From Thiomicrorhabdus xiamenensis (GTDB lineage: Bacteria > Pseudomonadota > Gammaproteobacteria > Thiomicrospirales > Thiomicrospiraceae): a stretch of 64,000 nucleotides of DNA. Below the pieces are notes generated by a model, which was given only the letters and a program-made list of their open reading frames with translations, was not told the origin of the DNA and made no database searches. How positions within the stretch are numbered: position 1 is the stretch's first letter; each line of letters opens with the position of its first letter. The position numbers and the translations under genes are program-made. Location: positions 1,860,001-1,924,000 of the forward strand of contig NZ_CP054020.1 in the NCBI RefSeq assembly GCF_013282625.1, given 5' to 3'. This document shows, one piece after another, positions 19,519-27,932 of the stretch.

Positions 19519-20358
19519 ATGGCCATGAATATCTTAACAACTCAGCAACTGTTTAAAATCGCACCTGCCATTTTTGCTGAATCACCAGATAAAGCTGTGT
19601 CTGATCGTTACGGTTTTGTACCAACGATTGATGTGGTGGAATCTCTGCAAAACGAAGGTTGGTATCCAGTGCGTGCCCAACAAACCAATGTCCGTAACTC
19701 AGACAAACGAGACCTTGCTCGACACATGATCCGCTTTCGCCAAGATCCAGACCGTCAAATGGCCGTGGGCGATTCAATTCCGGAATTGGTACTGACGAAC
19801 TCCCATGATCGTAGCTCCGCTTATCAGTTGGATTTAGGATTATTTAGATTGGCATGTTCAAACGGCATGGTCACACCGGCTGGTGACTTAGGCAATATCC
19901 GAGTCCGTCACGGTAAAAACGTGGTGGACAACATTATTGAAGGATCGCTGCAACTGGCAGGTGAGATTCCGCATATCTCAGAATCGGTTGATGACTTTCA
20001 ATCGACATTGATTTCCAGTGAAGAAGCGTACTTGTTTGCGAGAGCGGCATTGTCTTTACGCTATGGAGAGGAGTGGCAAGCACAAAGCCCGATTTCACCT
20101 GAATCACTACTGCAAGCACGTCGTAATGAAGATAAAGAACCTAGTCTTTGGAAGACCTTTAACCGAGTGCAAGAGAACATGATGAAAGGAGGTGTTTTAG
20201 GAAGATCAAATAATGGCCGTAATACTCGAACTCGCGCTATTAAATCTGTTTCCGAAGAAGTACGCCTGAATCGCGCACTATGGCAGTTGACGGAAGAGTT
20301 TTCAAAGCTTAAACACCATCATCCTAAGCAATCAATGAAAAAAATCTATGCTGCCTAG
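19519..20358 (+). CDS. DUF932 family protein
   Basis: 279-residue DUF932 protein (relatives include YfjQ/YubP-type genes on plasmids and prophages). Seen: the N-terminal SDRYGFVPTIDVVESLQNEGW motif region and the FRLACSNGM motif around residue 113-121, both typical of the family. A strong AGGAG lies before the ATG and a second ATG is two codons in. The stop overlaps the next ORF by 11 bases. The role of DUF932 is not established; its constant company with exonuclease and annealing-type genes in mobile elements suggests DNA recombination or single-strand DNA handling. Confidence 0.88.
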   Translation: MAMNILTTQQLFKIAPAIFAESPDKAVSDRYGFVPTIDVVESLQNEGWYPVRAQQTNVRNSDKRDLARHMIRFRQDPDRQMAVGDSIPELVLTNSHDRSSAYQLDLGLFRLACSNGMVTPAGDLGNIRVRHGKNVVDNIIEGSLQLAGEIPHISESVDDFQSTLISSEEAYLFARAALSLRYGEEWQAQSPISPESLLQARRNEDKEPSLWKTFNRVQENMMKGGVLGRSNNGRNTRTRAIKSVSEEVRLNRALWQLTEEFSKLKHHHPKQSMKKIYAA

Positions 20359-20599
20359 TCCACTTGAGATAGCTGTTAAAACTGTTCAGAACCAAACAAC
20401 GGAGCCGATCAGCAGGGAAGCAATCATGGATATGACAAATTACCTTGCCAAACAACGGCTTCGTCAAAGGTTCCAACCTTCACTTCATCACACCTCTCCC
20501 ATGCATCTACATCTTGCACACATGATGTATTCAGCTTCCCCCTGGCCAAAACATCGAGTTTTTAACCACGAGGCATTCTTCCAAGGCACTATCGATTAA
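20348..20599 (+). CDS. Small hypothetical protein coupled to DUF932 gene
   Basis: 83 residues, overlapping the end of the DUF932 gene by 11 bases and without its own ribosome site, so it would be translated by coupling. The product is His- and Pro-rich (SLHHTSPMHLHLAHMMY), with no known domain. Position in the recombination operon is the main support. Confidence 0.5.
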   Translation: MLPSPLEIAVKTVQNQTTEPISREAIMDMTNYLAKQRLRQRFQPSLHHTSPMHLHLAHMMYSASPWPKHRVFNHEAFFQGTID

Positions 20600-20811
20600 G
20601 CGTCCCTTCTTCGAGACGTTGTAAAACAGCGCCTTAAACTGATTGAACTACCCATTCTTGACCATTCAATCGCAGGAACAAAAAAGTTTTTTCTCTCACT
20701 TACTCAAGCAAACAAAGTGTGTAGCCAACAGTAATTCTTTACGCAGCAGCCATATGGTTTAGAGCGAGACAGGCTCGTTCAATTCAAACCAATTTAAGAA
20801 GGATTACAGCA

Positions 20812-21096
20812 ATGAACGACAACGTTAAAAACAATATGGTTGAAACAGAAGATAAAGAAACAATCGAACAAAACTATGACATCAGTCATGAAAACTTCAT
20901 CACTCTACAGCAAGTCATGAAACGAATCGGCTTATCGAAAAGTGCCATTTATCGAAGACTAAGTTCTAAAGAAGAGCTATATGACCCTACATTTCCCAGA
21001 CCTGTTGTATTAGGCCAAAGCACTAAGCGTTGGCTGGAAAGTGAAATTCATACATGGATGAAAGCACAAATTGATAACCGTAAAATTGCCGCATAA
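20812..21096 (+). CDS. AlpA-family transcriptional regulator
   Basis: 94-residue small DNA-binding protein of the AlpA/Cox-like excisionase-regulator family. Seen: LQQVMKRIGLSKSAIYR, the helix-turn-helix, then TFPRPVVLGQSTKRWLESEIHTWM, the family wing and C-terminal helix. AlpA relatives in P4-like islands activate integrase or act as excision factors; here it may control excision of the island, by inference. The ATG has AAGGAT 9 bases upstream. It is preceded by a 212-base gap that could hold its own promoter. Confidence 0.9.
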   Translation: MNDNVKNNMVETEDKETIEQNYDISHENFITLQQVMKRIGLSKSAIYRRLSSKEELYDPTFPRPVVLGQSTKRWLESEIHTWMKAQIDNRKIAA

Positions 21097-21121
21097 AAAA
21101 TGGACGGGATAACCCCGTCCA
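21094..21121 (-). terminator. Terminator between AlpA and DUF726 genes
   Basis: Hairpin TGGACGGG/CCCCGTCCA at 21101-21121. Read on the minus strand it is followed by TTTTTT, so it should end transcripts from the DUF726 gene and the short frames after it. On the plus strand no T run follows, so AlpA termination is less certain. Confidence 0.7.
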
Positions 21122-21129
21122 GACTAAAT

Positions 21130-21341
21130 CAAACATCTCTATTCAAAGCCACATTTTTTAAAGCAATTTTCCCATTCTCTTTACTAACTACTTTATAGTC
21201 TCTCAACTTCTTCAAAGACCCACCCCCTCCTCCTTAAACAGCTATTGCTATTGCTATTGCTATCGCTGCTACTGTTGTACTAAGCCCTAATACAGAAACT
21301 GCTCCAGCAGCAGGAGTTAAAGCGAAACTTTTATTTAGTCA
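21130..21341 (-). other. Short open frames downstream of the DUF726 gene, with a GCTATT hexamer repeat
   Basis: On the minus strand two short coding-like stretches follow in the same frame as the DUF726 gene, after its TAG and a TGA. The first is hydrophobic (for example AAGAVSVLGLSTTVAA ending in an Ala-Ile repeat) and has no ATG, GTG or TTG start. The second, about 28 residues, would start at a TTG after a very strong AAGGAGGAGG site and reads MKKLRDYKVVSKENGKI. The Ala-Ile repeat is encoded by GCTATT hexamers at 21241-21258 on the plus strand. They could be small peptides or the decayed tail of a longer gene. Confidence 0.35.
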
Positions 21342-22955
21342 CTATTTACAATCTTCTTTCGATAAATCAAGGGCGAAAATTTCTTTTAAAATTGGCTTAT
21401 AACCTGTATGGCCAAGATTTTCTTGGGCGCTTTCTGCATTGATATTCTTTATTTTTGTTAGTTTTTGCTTATGACACTTTTCGATACCTGCTCGACCAAT
21501 AGGTTCACCATCTTCGAATTTAACCGCTTCCCCTACTTTATATAGAGTCTGAAGTATACGATCACCCGAAGAATAGTAATTATAAATATTTCCTGAAACA
21601 GCCTTATCGATACCAAACCAATTTACTCCCTTGGCTTTCCCTGCATCCTTTTCAACCGTATTATTTACAGCTCCAGCCAATAAATGAACTGTATCAATAA
21701 ACTGTTTATCTTTAGTAGCAAGAGCTGACAAACAAGAATAAATAACCCTAGACCCCAAAGAGTGACCTATCAATATATATTCTTTGTCTGTCCTAGAAAT
21801 GATATCCGCTAGCAAAGCTCCTGTTTGATATGCCTTTACGCTTGCCACAGACCAAGGGTTATTCGCTACCCCCAGAGCTTGGAAAGCCATTCCTAATGGC
21901 GCTACTTTCTTCGCTGCTTTTTTTGAAGCAGACATCGCAAGACTTTTTGCGCCTCTTCCAATTCCAGACTTACCGCCAGTGACCAAGCTATAATCAGCAA
22001 TATCTCTTAATCGCTTTGACTCCCATTTAACATGATAGACCTCATTTTCAGGGTATTTTTCTCTTATTCCTTCAAGCCAAGCATCTGGAGACTTCAAATC
22101 TTCTTGAGTAAGAAAGCCGTCAATGCAAATTACTACTGGCTGCTTGCCATGCTTAATTCTGACAATATCGAATCCTTCAATATCACCATAATAACTGTTT
22201 GCAATTACAGCTCCATAACGCCCCCCTAAAGCAGCTCCCGTTGCGGTTACAACAGCAACACCACCGGCCATACCCGCACCGCCAGCAGCGAGAGCGCCTC
22301 CACCTAAAGCGGCAAGCCCTCCATTTGTTGCTGCTGCACCGCTAAGCCCCAGAAAACTCGAACCTACAGCTCCCCCTATAGCAGGTGCGGCCATTAAAGC
22401 CATTGGTGCAATTGCTGCAACGCCACCAACTGTCATGGCGGTCGTCATACCTATTTTTTTATAGTTACGGTCTGATCTTTGAACAATCTCTCTATATTCA
22501 CCAATGGTTTCAAGTTTCCACGCTAAAGTTTCAAATTTTGCTATAGAACCTTCATGCACTGCACAAAAATTACCAGACCAAATTCCCACTTCATCACTTA
22601 CACTATCTTCTGAATTATCCGCATATTTAGCTTTGTTATCACAAGCACGGCATTTGGTTACTTTGTTCCCGCAGTTATCACACACATAAATATTTCGAGA
22701 TAAACTATTCTTCTCACTTAGAGTGCAAGTTGTCTTTTCAAAACACCATGAACAATAACTTTCAATTTGATCTAGGCCCGAATCCAAATATTCATCTGAT
22801 AATTCTGAAACAGTTTTCTCTACCTTATTTGATACATCTGATGCTAGATCACTCACGGTATCTGTTACACTGCTTGCGACTTCTTTTACATCATCTGCTA
22901 AAGTTGAAGCCTTCTTAAGACCTTTATCTAAAGATTTTTTTAAATTATTAAACAC
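21342..22955 (-). CDS. DUF726 membrane alpha/beta-hydrolase with N-terminal zinc-finger cysteines
   Basis: 537 residues from a GTG start (GAGGGATAAG upstream). Order seen: an amphipathic, LEA-like helical N-terminus (1-60); a Cys-rich part with YCSWCFEKT, VCDNCGN, KCRACDN and FCAVH (about 66-132), probably a zinc finger; a long Gly/Ala-rich membrane segment (about 168-250) with glycine-zipper spacing; then a DUF726/TMCO4-type hydrolase with VVICIDGFLTQEDL, EVYHVKWESKRL and the nucleophile elbow IGHSLGSR (Ser about 390). The final His candidate is in LGHTGYKP. DUF726 proteins are putative membrane lipases or esterases. On a defence-rich island a membrane-attacking effector role is plausible but inferred. 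It is transcribed alone. Confidence 0.8.
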   Translation of the reverse strand: MFNNLKKSLDKGLKKASTLADDVKEVASSVTDTVSDLASDVSNKVEKTVSELSDEYLDSGLDQIESYCSWCFEKTTCTLSEKNSLSRNIYVCDNCGNKVTKCRACDNKAKYADNSEDSVSDEVGIWSGNFCAVHEGSIAKFETLAWKLETIGEYREIVQRSDRNYKKIGMTTAMTVGGVAAIAPMALMAAPAIGGAVGSSFLGLSGAAATNGGLAALGGGALAAGGAGMAGGVAVVTATGAALGGRYGAVIANSYYGDIEGFDIVRIKHGKQPVVICIDGFLTQEDLKSPDAWLEGIREKYPENEVYHVKWESKRLRDIADYSLVTGGKSGIGRGAKSLAMSASKKAAKKVAPLGMAFQALGVANNPWSVASVKAYQTGALLADIISRTDKEYILIGHSLGSRVIYSCLSALATKDKQFIDTVHLLAGAVNNTVEKDAGKAKGVNWFGIDKAVSGNIYNYYSSGDRILQTLYKVGEAVKFEDGEPIGRAGIEKCHKQKLTKIKNINAESAQENLGHTGYKPILKEIFALDLSKEDCK

Positions 22956-23314
22956 CTTATCCCTCTCTAAAGTGAATCCACGGTTAAAATATTAGTGCCA
23001 TTCATATACTAAATTTAATACTTACATCCCAATAATTGAGCTATAACTTTCAACATAAAGTTATTAATAACTTCCTTTTACAAATTTTCATTTCCGCACT
23101 TAGGACATTTTTTAGGTAAAGGCTTTATTAAGATATCAGACTGTGGTGTACAGAGCTGTATCCAGCCAAATTTATGACATTTCAATTTAAATGGGTAGGT
23201 TTCCAAACCATTAAACACCCTCAAAATTAGACCTTTAAATTTGTTAAATTTAGGATAGTATTCTAATAAGTAGAGTAACGTAATTTAAATCAATTTATTA
23301 CAAAATAATTCCCT
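22956..23314. other. Divergent intergenic region upstream of DUF726 and GT2 genes
   Basis: AT-rich region between the DUF726 gene (minus) and the GT2 gene (plus). It contains one short minus-strand zinc-ribbon frame listed separately. Promoters for the flanking genes are expected here; none was resolved with confidence. Confidence 0.4.
23078..23218 (-). CDS. Possible small zinc-ribbon protein or remnant
   Basis: 46 residues if started at the GTG at 23218 (a TTG lies two codons earlier). The product has a Cys-x-His pair (LKCHKFGW), a lone Cys (QLCTP) and a CPKCGNENL end, a pattern like a zinc ribbon. It has no clear ribosome site and could be the 3' remnant of a longer gene. The Cys pattern is the only support. 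Confidence 0.35.
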   Translation of the reverse strand: MFNGLETYPFKLKCHKFGWIQLCTPQSDILIKPLPKKCPKCGNENL

Positions 23315-24139
23315 ATGCACAATATCATTGTTCTCATCGCTACAACCCCAAGAGTATCTATGCTCAAAGAGAATGCGCTTCCTTCCATAATCAATCAGAC
23401 AGTTCAACCTACAGCAGTAGTAATCGTTTCAGATCGCCGTTCTTTAAATAAAGACGAAGTTTTATGCTTTAACACTACTATTGGCAAGGAAATCCCTTTA
23501 TATACAATTACAAACTCAAATAAAGCAGGTGTTGCTGGTAGCTGGAATACAGGAATTGATTTCATATCTAAAAAATATCCAGAGAGCTACATCGCAATTA
23601 TTGATGATGATGATCAATGGCATACAAACCATTTATCAACTTGTATTTCTCACAGTGCTAATGGCACTGCCGATGTAGTTCTCTCTGGAATCAATGTCAT
23701 CACAAATAAAAAGAAGGTTAAAGCTAATATCCCGTTAAATATTTCTATTAATGATTTTCTCGTTGGAAACCCCGGATGGCAGGGATCTAATACATTTATT
23801 AAAGCCAATCTCGCTATCAAAATTGGTGGATTCACAAATGGACAGATAAGCGGAAATGACAGAGATTTCGCTATTCGCGTTTTAGAATCAGAAGCAGTTA
23901 AAATCACTTATACTACTGAAGCTACCGTTGATTGGAGGTGCAATCAATCACCAGAAGCTCTTTCTGCTCCCGGCTCTAAACAAAAACTAAAAGGGTATGC
24001 TCAGTTTTTAAAATTACATGGCCACAAAATGTCTTCTAAAGAGCGGTCATCTTTTTTTGCTAGATCAGAACAACTATTCTCAATTTCCAAACAAGATATT
24101 CTTAAAGAACTCGAACTACTAACCTCAGCCAATGAATAA
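23315..24139 (+). CDS. GT2-family glycosyltransferase
   Basis: 274-residue inverting GT-A fold glycosyltransferase. Seen: an N-terminal strand IIVLIATTPR, the nucleotide-binding area VVIVSDRR, GVAGSWNTGID, and the metal-binding acidic cluster IIDDDDQW near residue 98; later GGFTNGQISGNDRDFAIR, the family ED-like acceptor motif. The donor and acceptor sugars cannot be told. It overlaps the next gene by 8 bases (ATGAATAA), so the two are co-translated. It is part of an island cassette that should act on a surface or secreted glycan. Confidence 0.87.
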   Translation: MHNIIVLIATTPRVSMLKENALPSIINQTVQPTAVVIVSDRRSLNKDEVLCFNTTIGKEIPLYTITNSNKAGVAGSWNTGIDFISKKYPESYIAIIDDDDQWHTNHLSTCISHSANGTADVVLSGINVITNKKKVKANIPLNISINDFLVGNPGWQGSNTFIKANLAIKIGGFTNGQISGNDRDFAIRVLESEAVKITYTTEATVDWRCNQSPEALSAPGSKQKLKGYAQFLKLHGHKMSSKERSSFFARSEQLFSISKQDILKELELLTSANE

Positions 24140-27100
24140 ATATCAAACTCACGCACCAAACAGATACAGCGACATACTTTGTGGACGAAATGTGCAGTTA
24201 ATTCACGATGCCGCTCCTGAATTCAAAAAGGCTCAGGTTTTGATAGCCATACCACATAAAAACCAATATGAAGAGTTAGCTAGAGCTTTAATCAGTGCAA
24301 CCAATCAGACACTAGTAAATCAGCACTTAGCTCGGATTGTTGTAATGGACGATAATTCTGAGCATGACTGGACTGAAAAACTAAAAGGACTACTTAAACA
24401 TCCATCGATCACTCTACTGAAAGCAGAATGTGGTTCACCTGCAAGAGCCCGAAACCTTCTTTTAGATTGGGCAGATAGCCAAACTAATATAAGTTGGGTA
24501 GCCCGGTTAGATGCTGATGATGAATTCCATTCAGAAGACAGTCTTCATGGGTTGTGGAGTTCGGTTCACAAAACAAATAAAGTCGCGGCTATAGGAAGTA
24601 ATCAACTTCGACAAAACGGAAAAATACTACCAGAAGAGAATATTGCTAAACCAGAGGAACTGTGTGATCACATCGAGCTGGCAGAATTCATCGAACGGTT
24701 TGCTTCAGGAAAACAAAACCGCGAACTTCCCTCATGCAACTTACTTCTAAAAACCAATATAGGACTGAGATACCCCAACATTAGAAGCGCTGAAGATCAC
24801 TGGTTTGTCTGTAAACTATTAATGTCATATCAATCAAAAATTGCTGTATGTCCTTACCCTATTTATTCAATTTACTCACTTGAGGGAAAAGACACAAACA
24901 TCAACAAATCCACTTCTTCGTGGCTGGAACAAAGATCTCGACTGGCTTATATGGCTAAAAAGTGGAGTTACTTTTTATCTAAAAAACAAAATGTAATAGG
25001 AGCAGGGTTAGAAGGAATAGCTTTTCTTCATAACAACCAAGTTATAAAGAAATTTTTCCCATGGGCAATTACAGACTCAGAAGTGGATAATCTAAAAAAG
25101 TTAATTTCGAAAAATAACTTACCTATCCCCAAAGTCAGATGGTTCAAAAATAACGGATTATGGCAATATCAAACTGATTACTTGGGAGACATATATAAAG
25201 AATCTAAAATACCTAAACAAAAAATTCTTACTTATCTTAAAAAACTCTATAAAGCTGGTGTAAGTACTCTTAATGTCAAAAGAGAGAATCTACAAATAAC
25301 GCCAAGTGGTGAACTGCAATACATCGACATCGGTAAAGACATCCAACCCTTGAGCACATCAAATTATAGAGACATGTGTGCTCGACTATATTCCATAGGT
25401 ATTCTTGGAAACAAAGATGAAGAAGTGGTTCGTAGATACACTTGGCGCCGACAAGATGAGGCATTAAAAGCTTTGCCAGGCTTTGAACAGTTCTACTCTG
25501 AGCTCATAGCTTCAATGCACCCGCAGTGCACAAGCTACATTAAGGACTCTACACCAAAAGCAACATGTCAAAATAGAACAGTAACATTACTAATTAAATG
25601 CTGTGGACAAGATGCGAAAGTCCTAACAGATCAGGTAGAGCATATCACCACCCAGCTTTGCTATCCAACTACGTTTTCTAAAACTATTCTACTTATAGAC
25701 TCACATCAAGGTGCATTTTTACGCCAATATTCGGAATCAAATCTAAGCTCGGTTATAGAACAGGCTCAAACACTCAAAAAAACAAAGATAATTGATGAAT
25801 TTCTAGTCTCTCCCAATGACTTAGAATCCATTAAAACAACCTACGAAAAATGGTTTGCTTGTTCAGAATGTACAGAAACTCACACCTCAAACAATGCTCC
25901 TCTTTTCCCTCAAATATGGGGGTTTGATCAAATTACGACCCCCTATGTATTACAGTGTGATGTGGACATACTGATTGGTCGACGTAATTGGCAACACAGT
26001 TATTTAGACGACATGTTAGAAGCCTGTTCACCAGAAAATATTTTGAGTGTTGGATTCAATATATCTAAGAGAAGTTCCTGTTTTAACCCTTATCGTGGCG
26101 AGCCAGGAGAGTTTGCCGCTGAAGTTAGATTTGGCCTTCTCGACTTAAGAAAGATTCATCGCCTTCTTCCAATCAAAAATCCAATATCAGGTAATAAGCT
26201 ATCGTTAACATGGCATCGAGCGCTACAAAACACAATGCGTGAAAAAGGTTATCGTGCTCTCAGAGGAGGAGACCCTAGCAGCTTTTATGTGCATCCCAAA
26301 AATGAACATAAGTGTTTACCAGAACTGGGTATCGCCAAAGACTTGATTTCGCAAGGTCGTGAACCTGATAAGCAATACGAACAATTTGACTGGATTCCAG
26401 AAGCAAACTGGAAATATGATCATAGAAATGAACCTGTGGTATTTCTTCTAAAAGGAAGACATACAAACCATGCTTTACTCCAGCGCTGTTTAAATTCCCT
26501 TCGTAATCAAAAAAATCAAGACTTTGGCATTATTCTTCTTGATGACGCGAGCGGCCCTTCCCACAACTGGAGTTACCCACTTTTATTAGGAGAGTTACAA
26601 ATAAAAACAACTTTAATAAGGAGAAGTGTCCCTGTAGGCAGAATGCCCAATTTTCTTATGGCAGTCAAAGAGGTCTGTCAGCGTCCTGAAACGTTAATAG
26701 CGGTGTTAGACCAAGATGACTGTCTAATGCAAAACACTGTCGTTGACTCTCTTCTTGATGCCCAAAAAAATGGTTCTGATTTGATTCAGATGCCGATGTA
26801 CCGCCCCAATAAACCAATAAATCTTTATCGTCCAAGTTATAAGAGCCCAAGAGAGGAAGCAGGTGCAAATGTATGGAGTCATCTAAGGGTATTCACCAAA
26901 TACCTATTTGAGCAAGTACCAGAAAAATATTTTAAACGTCAGGATAAAACGACCTGGTTTGACTCAGTCACTGACTATTTAACAATGCTACCGATGGCAG
27001 AAATAGCAGAAAATCCTACGTTCCTTGACACCGGTTATACATACTGGCATTCACGTAAAGATCGCGACTCTGAAGAAAAACAACAGGAAAATTTATTAAT

Positions 27101-27191
27101 TGAAGAACTCTTATCTATGCCTTCTCTTTTTTATTCTGATAAATTCTCTGTTGTACAAGTGCCAGAATTCTTTGAAGACGAGAAACGCTGA
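24132..27191 (+). CDS. Large multi-domain glycosyltransferase with embedded kinase-like domain
   Basis: 1019 residues with four parts. Part 1 (about 30-250): GT2 domain with VLIAIPHKNQ, VVMDDNSEHDW and ARLDADDEF. Part 2 (about 285-430): a protein-kinase-like fold with glycine loop GAGLEGIAF, a VIKKF lysine, catalytic-loop-like LNVKRENLQITPSG and YIDIGKDI; the usual catalytic Asp of HxDxxxxN appears as Asn. Part 3 (about 480-720): a glycosyltransferase-like unit with a DVD motif in LQCDVDILIG. Part 4 (about 755-1000): a further GT2-like domain with IILLDDASG and VLDQDDC. No membrane segment is seen. It is coupled to the upstream GT2 gene and its 3' end overlaps a convergent gene by 77 bases. 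It probably builds or modifies a surface polysaccharide. Confidence 0.8.
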   Translation: MNKYQTHAPNRYSDILCGRNVQLIHDAAPEFKKAQVLIAIPHKNQYEELARALISATNQTLVNQHLARIVVMDDNSEHDWTEKLKGLLKHPSITLLKAECGSPARARNLLLDWADSQTNISWVARLDADDEFHSEDSLHGLWSSVHKTNKVAAIGSNQLRQNGKILPEENIAKPEELCDHIELAEFIERFASGKQNRELPSCNLLLKTNIGLRYPNIRSAEDHWFVCKLLMSYQSKIAVCPYPIYSIYSLEGKDTNINKSTSSWLEQRSRLAYMAKKWSYFLSKKQNVIGAGLEGIAFLHNNQVIKKFFPWAITDSEVDNLKKLISKNNLPIPKVRWFKNNGLWQYQTDYLGDIYKESKIPKQKILTYLKKLYKAGVSTLNVKRENLQITPSGELQYIDIGKDIQPLSTSNYRDMCARLYSIGILGNKDEEVVRRYTWRRQDEALKALPGFEQFYSELIASMHPQCTSYIKDSTPKATCQNRTVTLLIKCCGQDAKVLTDQVEHITTQLCYPTTFSKTILLIDSHQGAFLRQYSESNLSSVIEQAQTLKKTKIIDEFLVSPNDLESIKTTYEKWFACSECTETHTSNNAPLFPQIWGFDQITTPYVLQCDVDILIGRRNWQHSYLDDMLEACSPENILSVGFNISKRSSCFNPYRGEPGEFAAEVRFGLLDLRKIHRLLPIKNPISGNKLSLTWHRALQNTMREKGYRALRGGDPSSFYVHPKNEHKCLPELGIAKDLISQGREPDKQYEQFDWIPEANWKYDHRNEPVVFLLKGRHTNHALLQRCLNSLRNQKNQDFGIILLDDASGPSHNWSYPLLLGELQIKTTLIRRSVPVGRMPNFLMAVKEVCQRPETLIAVLDQDDCLMQNTVVDSLLDAQKNGSDLIQMPMYRPNKPINLYRPSYKSPREEAGANVWSHLRVFTKYLFEQVPEKYFKRQDKTTWFDSVTDYLTMLPMAEIAENPTFLDTGYTYWHSRKDRDSEEKQQENLLIEELLSMPSLFYSDKFSVVQVPEFFEDEKR

Positions 27192-27870
27192 TTGAAAGCT
27201 GATTGTCATACATCCACCAATTTGAGGTATTTTTCTCATTTCTAGAAAGATAAAAAAGTGGTTCTATAGACTTCAACTTTTCATAATCTGCCTGTTTCAG
27301 CCACTTTTGATTGCTTATATTTGAGAACTCATGCCACAAATGTCGCCCTTCTTTTCTAGATCGCGTTGGCAATTCCAGTAATTCAGAAAAACTAGGGAAA
27401 AACTCAGACTTCCCACCACTATCCACTTTCAACCAAAACTCAGGCCAGTCTAATTGCTCTAACCTAGAAAAAGCAAATCGTCTTTCCCCTAACCAATTAT
27501 GATAAGCAGCAGGTAAGGCTTTTCTATGAGGATAATCTGACGGCCTAATCAAGGAAGGCAGTAAATCCATACGACTTACTCGTATAGGTTCACCGTATTC
27601 AAGCATTGTCATTATTGTCAGGAAGCCCAATGACGGCTTGTTTCCGAGTTGTCTTTCTAACTCTAAACTATTAAATTCAAGCTTCTTAGAAAAGTCTGTA
27701 CCAGGTGTTTTTCCGCAAATAAGGAAATTTTGCTCAACTCCTGATAATTTACTATTGGTGATGGTTAATTGCGTTTTTACATGGCAAGTTAAAGGCTGAT
27801 TAAATCGAATAACCTTATCATGTTCATTCAGGGCTAATTTGCCTTGACCATTCCCAACAATATGCCACAT
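27115..27870 (-). CDS. Putative sialyltransferase-like (GT29-type motif) protein
   Basis: 251 residues. The start IVGNGQGKLALNEHDKVIRF (residues 4-23) closely follows the large sialylmotif of GT29 enzymes (VGNxG...D.HD.V.R.N), which binds CMP-sugar, and PSLGFLTIMTMLEYG near residue 80 resembles the small sialylmotif (PSTG...). The rest is not recognised. The GT29-type call is from motif resemblance only; donor and acceptor are unknown. A GGGGTAGGG stretch lies just before the ATG. Its 3' end overlaps the end of the convergent 1019-residue gene by 77 bases. It forms the third member of the glycan cassette. Confidence 0.65.
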   Translation of the reverse strand: MWHIVGNGQGKLALNEHDKVIRFNQPLTCHVKTQLTITNSKLSGVEQNFLICGKTPGTDFSKKLEFNSLELERQLGNKPSLGFLTIMTMLEYGEPIRVSRMDLLPSLIRPSDYPHRKALPAAYHNWLGERRFAFSRLEQLDWPEFWLKVDSGGKSEFFPSFSELLELPTRSRKEGRHLWHEFSNISNQKWLKQADYEKLKSIEPLFYLSRNEKNTSNWWMYDNQLSISVSRLQRILALVQQRIYQNKKEKA

Positions 27871-27932
27871 CCCTACCCCAGCTCGTAAAACTAATTCCTT
27901 TTTATAAAAGGATTGATATCAGAAATTATTAA

